A stretch of 5,946 bases of DNA from an uncultured Angelakisella sp. (GTDB taxonomy: Bacteria; Bacillota; Clostridia; Oscillospirales; Ruminococcaceae): positions 1 to 5,946 of the forward strand of contig CAJUFK010000164.1 in NCBI GenBank assembly GCA_910585535.1, given 5' to 3'. Made by a program: the position numbers and the translations under genes. Shown in pieces: positions 3,895 to 5,946 of the stretch; position 1 is the first letter of the stretch, and every line of letters starts with the position of its first letter. A model generated the notes under the pieces. That model had not been told where the DNA came from and made no database searches. It was given only the letters and a program-made list of their open reading frames with translations.

Positions 3895-5349
3895 ATGTAT
3901 CAGATCAAGGCAACTCTCCGCAGCAAAACCGACTCGGCCCTGGGCGGCGTCACCATCCAGTTCCCCATCCACCGGAAGGAATACGACCGGGTGCTGGAGC
4001 AGCTGAAGCCCTTGGGTATCGGCAGCCCCTTTGACCAGGACTGCCAGGTGGAAACCATCGACAGCCACTATTCCATCCTGAAACGGCTGGAGGAAACGTT
4101 GGTCGAACTGGATGAGCTGGACTACCTGGCCAAGCGGCTGGATGGTTTCGATGTGGGTGAAGCCCTCCAATTCCAGGCGGTAGCGGCAGCGAAGGGCATC
4201 TCGTCCATCCAGGACTTCATCAACCTGACCTTCTGCTGTCAGCAGGTCACGGTGGTACAGGACTTCCGGGACCTGGAGCAGATCGGAAAGGACCATGTCA
4301 TGGCGCTGAATGGCGGCTGTATCAGTATGGAGGAGTTGAAAGCCACCGACTTCCGAAAAAGGGCACAGGACCTTCTGCAAAACGGAGAAGGTAAAATTAC
4401 CCCTTATGGCGTGGCCTACAATAACGGGATGGAGCTGCACCCCCTCTACACCGGCGGCCCCTTCCCCGCCAGCGGCTGCGGGGAACCCCTGGTTGTGGCC
4501 TTTAAGCCCCAGGAGGGCAGTGAAGAAAACTTTCTGTTCCTCCCTATGGCCGAAAGCAGGCTGTGCCGGGAATTGGAACGAAGCGGTGTTATCGACCCCA
4601 AAAACTTTGAACTCTGCTATATCGACCAGGCCCCTATGGAAGAGATCATATCCTCCCTCTCGCTGGAGAAGGAGGATATTTTTATGCTCAACCGGCTGGC
4701 GGAGGTACTGGAGGACATCCCCCCGGCAGAGATGGAGAAGCTGAAAGCTGCTGTCTACCTCACCGAGCCGGACACCTCGGAAAAATTCCTTGCCCTGATG
4801 AAAAAGGTGGAACAGCTGGATGACGCCTTGCGGCCCCTGTCCACAGGACCATCCACCCTCCGCCTGTATATGCCCCTCACGGCGGAGCTTTTCGAGGATC
4901 AGTTCGACTACGACCAGGAACCGGAGCATCTGGAAGGATGTGAACTGTATCAGTACGTGGAGCAGATCGCAAAAGCCCCGGAGGACTACCGGGGGCCGGA
5001 GGAGGCGGAACGAGGCATCATGCACTGGTATCATGAGGAGGACAGTGTCAATGAGAAGGTCCGGTCGGTGGTATTCCGTCTGGAGAAACGGGATGAGCAG
5101 CTATGGGGGGTGGCGGAATGCCAGCTGCTGAGGGATCTTACCACCAAGGAGATGGACACCCTGAAACAGTACATCACCGGTCAAGCGTCAGATGGCTGGG
5201 GGGAAGGGTTTGAGCAGCGGGACATTCGGACAGCGGAGGGGATCCTCAATGTCCACCTGTGGAACAGCGATGGCTGGAGCCTCCAAACGAAGGAGGAGCT
5301 GTTTGGCCAGCAGAAGATGGGAGGGATGGACCTTGGACAAAGTCTTTAA
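3895..5349 (+). CDS. ArdA-like antirestriction protein, long multidomain ICE type
   Basis: A 484-aa acidic protein. ArdA proteins are DNA mimics that block type I restriction enzymes and help incoming mobile DNA survive. Visible modules are an N-terminal MYQIKATLRSKTDSALGG region, a first ArdA-like segment with LDELDYLAKRLDGFD (72-86) followed by FINLTFCCQ (108-116), and a second with LNRLAEVLEDIPPAE (265-279). The C-terminal domain contains LWGVAEC and ITGQASDGWGEGFEQRDI, which I recall as a separate conserved domain in clostridial ICE proteins. It is far longer than classical ArdA (about 165 aa), consistent with repeated modules. Start ATG 3895 has AAAGGAG (3881-3887) 7 nt upstream; GTG 3871 is in frame but lies upstream of that site. 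Its 3' end overlaps the start of the broken second ArdA-like gene by 17 nt. No terminator separates it from the Cys-rich gene upstream. Family assignment is by recalled resemblance, not a search. Confidence 0.75.
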   Translation: MYQIKATLRSKTDSALGGVTIQFPIHRKEYDRVLEQLKPLGIGSPFDQDCQVETIDSHYSILKRLEETLVELDELDYLAKRLDGFDVGEALQFQAVAAAKGISSIQDFINLTFCCQQVTVVQDFRDLEQIGKDHVMALNGGCISMEELKATDFRKRAQDLLQNGEGKITPYGVAYNNGMELHPLYTGGPFPASGCGEPLVVAFKPQEGSEENFLFLPMAESRLCRELERSGVIDPKNFELCYIDQAPMEEIISSLSLEKEDIFMLNRLAEVLEDIPPAEMEKLKAAVYLTEPDTSEKFLALMKKVEQLDDALRPLSTGPSTLRLYMPLTAELFEDQFDYDQEPEHLEGCELYQYVEQIAKAPEDYRGPEEAERGIMHWYHEEDSVNEKVRSVVFRLEKRDEQLWGVAECQLLRDLTTKEMDTLKQYITGQASDGWGEGFEQRDIRTAEGILNVHLWNSDGWSLQTKEELFGQQKMGGMDLGQSL

Positions 5350-5584
5350 ACTATGCGTGGCGGGCAAGGACCAGTACACCTGTTCGGCGGCGCTGACCCT
5401 TCCCGCCAGTATCTACGAGATGGTGGATGCGGTGGAACGGGTCACCTCGAAGACGATGGACAAGTTACATTTCATTGGGGAGTACCACTAAGATACCGAA
5501 TACGGTCTCATTCAAAGGACGGATGGTCAGCCTATCCACCGCTTTGACCTGGAGCCGGAACAGGGCTGCACCATGTCGATGTAA
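5333..5584 (+). pseudogene. Broken ArdA-like second gene with in-frame stop
   Basis: The frame opens at TTG 5333, 7 nt after GGGAGGG (5319-5325) and inside the end of the upstream ArdA-like gene. It encodes DKVFKLCVAGKDQYTCSAAL and LPASIYEMVDAVERV, which I recall as the N-terminus of a second, longer ArdA-like protein usually next to the first on clostridial ICEs. After 52 codons it hits TAA (5489-5491). The same frame then continues with protein-like sequence, DTEYGLIQRTDGQPIHRFDL and EPEQGCTMSM, to TAA 5582-5584. The expected hundreds of central residues are absent. The simplest reading is a large internal deletion joining the start of one gene to the end of the same or another gene, plus a nonsense codon. 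A short functional 52-aa product cannot be excluded. Confidence 0.65.
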
Positions 5585-5604
5585 AACAGAAGAAGAAAAC
5601 GCCG

Positions 5605-5646
5605 AAGCGCCGTTTTTCCCGAAGGCCGGGAGAAGCGGCGCTTTTT
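5605..5646 (+). terminator. Hairpin terminator or attenuator, GCGCCG family, copy 3
   Basis: A 16-bp stem (5605-5620 with 5628-5643, including two G-U pairs) is followed by a T run to 5646. The left arm AAGCGCCGTTTTTCCC is identical to that at 3566-3581. It follows the broken ArdA-like gene by 20 nt and ends about 12 nt before the ribosome binding site of the methyltransferase gene, so it sits between co-oriented genes like copy 2. Confidence 0.85.
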
Positions 5647-5671
5647 TGTTACCAGAAAGAGGTGATCGTGA

Positions 5672-5946
5672 TTGAAGCCCTTTATCCCCTGGGTGGGAGG
5701 GAAAACGGCCTTGCGGCCTGTTTTATACCGGCTGTTTCCTCACCGGTTCGACCGATACGTGGAGGTATTCGGCGGGAGCGGGGCCCTCCTGTTTGGGCGA
5801 AGTCCCCAGCGGGGACAGATCGAAGTTTACAATGACCTGAACCGGGATCTGGCGAACCTGTTCCTCTGCGTTAAGACGAGGACCATGGCCTTCTGCAGGG
5901 AGCTGGCCTGGTTCCCCATCAATGGCCGTGTGCCGTTTGAGCTGTT
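5672..5946 (+). CDS. D12-class DNA adenine N6-methyltransferase (Dam-like), 3' end outside the window
   Basis: The first 91 residues are present. The enzyme transfers a methyl group from S-adenosylmethionine to adenine N6 in a target DNA sequence. Visible motifs are PFIPWVGGK (residues 3-11, the W-GGK SAM-binding motif of D12 enzymes), RYVEVFGGSGALLF (28-41, motif I corresponding to the EPF-GSG loop) and YNDLNRDLANLF (53-64, the conserved ND-N segment). The catalytic DPPY motif would lie beyond the window. The start is TTG 5672: the codon before it is an in-frame TGA, AGAGGTGA lies 6 nt upstream, and the next in-frame ATG (5884) falls after motif I. No partner restriction endonuclease is seen, so it is probably an orphan methylase protecting the mobile element, acting alongside the ArdA-like protein upstream. 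A hairpin terminator (5605-5646) lies just before its ribosome binding site, so expression may need readthrough or an unseen promoter. Confidence 0.88.
   Translation, partial: MKPFIPWVGGKTALRPVLYRLFPHRFDRYVEVFGGSGALLFGRSPQRGQIEVYNDLNRDLANLFLCVKTRTMAFCRELAWFPINGRVPFEL

Noticed and set aside
3526..5034. Long minus-strand open frame (502 codons)
   Set aside because: It lies opposite the ArdA-like gene, has no ribosome binding site or recognisable motifs, and its composition is that of an antisense shadow.
5668..5790. GTG 5668 as the start of the methylase
   Set aside because: That frame gives an unfamiliar peptide that stops early; the D12 motifs are in the frame starting at TTG 5672.

Overview
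The window looks like the edge of a mobile element in a moderately high-GC Firmicute, most likely a gut Clostridia of the Oscillospiraceae type. That placement rests on strong AAGGAG-type ribosome binding sites, TTGACT/TATTAT promoter boxes, U-tailed terminators, a LacX-type protein, and accessory genes of the kind found in clostridial integrative conjugative elements (ICEs). Species cannot be read from the sequence.

The left part (1-2804) looks chromosomal. A 42-bp tandem repeat carrying hairpins (1-102) runs almost to the stop codon of a minus-strand NagA-family amidohydrolase (105-1262). A 282-bp divergent control region follows, then a plus-strand LacX/YeaD-type aldose 1-epimerase homologue (1545-2414) ending in a strong terminator. 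Aligned by eye with their families, both proteins keep the fold-level signatures but lack the catalytic residues. The NagA homologue keeps its metal ligands but has Ala in place of the catalytic Asp and has lost the substrate and phosphate contacts. The LacX homologue lacks both conserved His positions and the Glu position. Next come a consensus promoter, tRNA-Leu(UAA) with encoded CCA (2651-2737), and a large hairpin terminator.

The right part (about 2805-5946) looks like one end of an ICE or genomic island. A gene-free stretch of about 470 bp (2805-3271) is packed with hairpins and U-tracts, with a tRNA-3'-end-like fragment on the minus strand near its left edge. Five plus-strand genes follow: a 97-aa conserved-looking small protein, a 65-aa Cys-rich protein, a 484-aa ArdA-like antirestriction protein, a broken second ArdA-like gene, and the start of a D12-class DNA adenine methyltransferase with a TTG start that runs off the window. 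Several genes are separated by near-identical GCGCCG/CGGCGC hairpins with T-tracts, placed between the stop codon of one gene and the ribosome binding site of the next.

Taken together, the right part reads as an antirestriction and DNA-modification module: an ArdA-type DNA mimic plus an orphan adenine methylase. It is arranged as small cassettes punctuated by repeated terminator-like hairpins, inserted beside a tRNA-Leu. The most unusual points are the pair of divergent, apparently catalytically dead sugar-enzyme homologues and the repeated gene-hairpin architecture.
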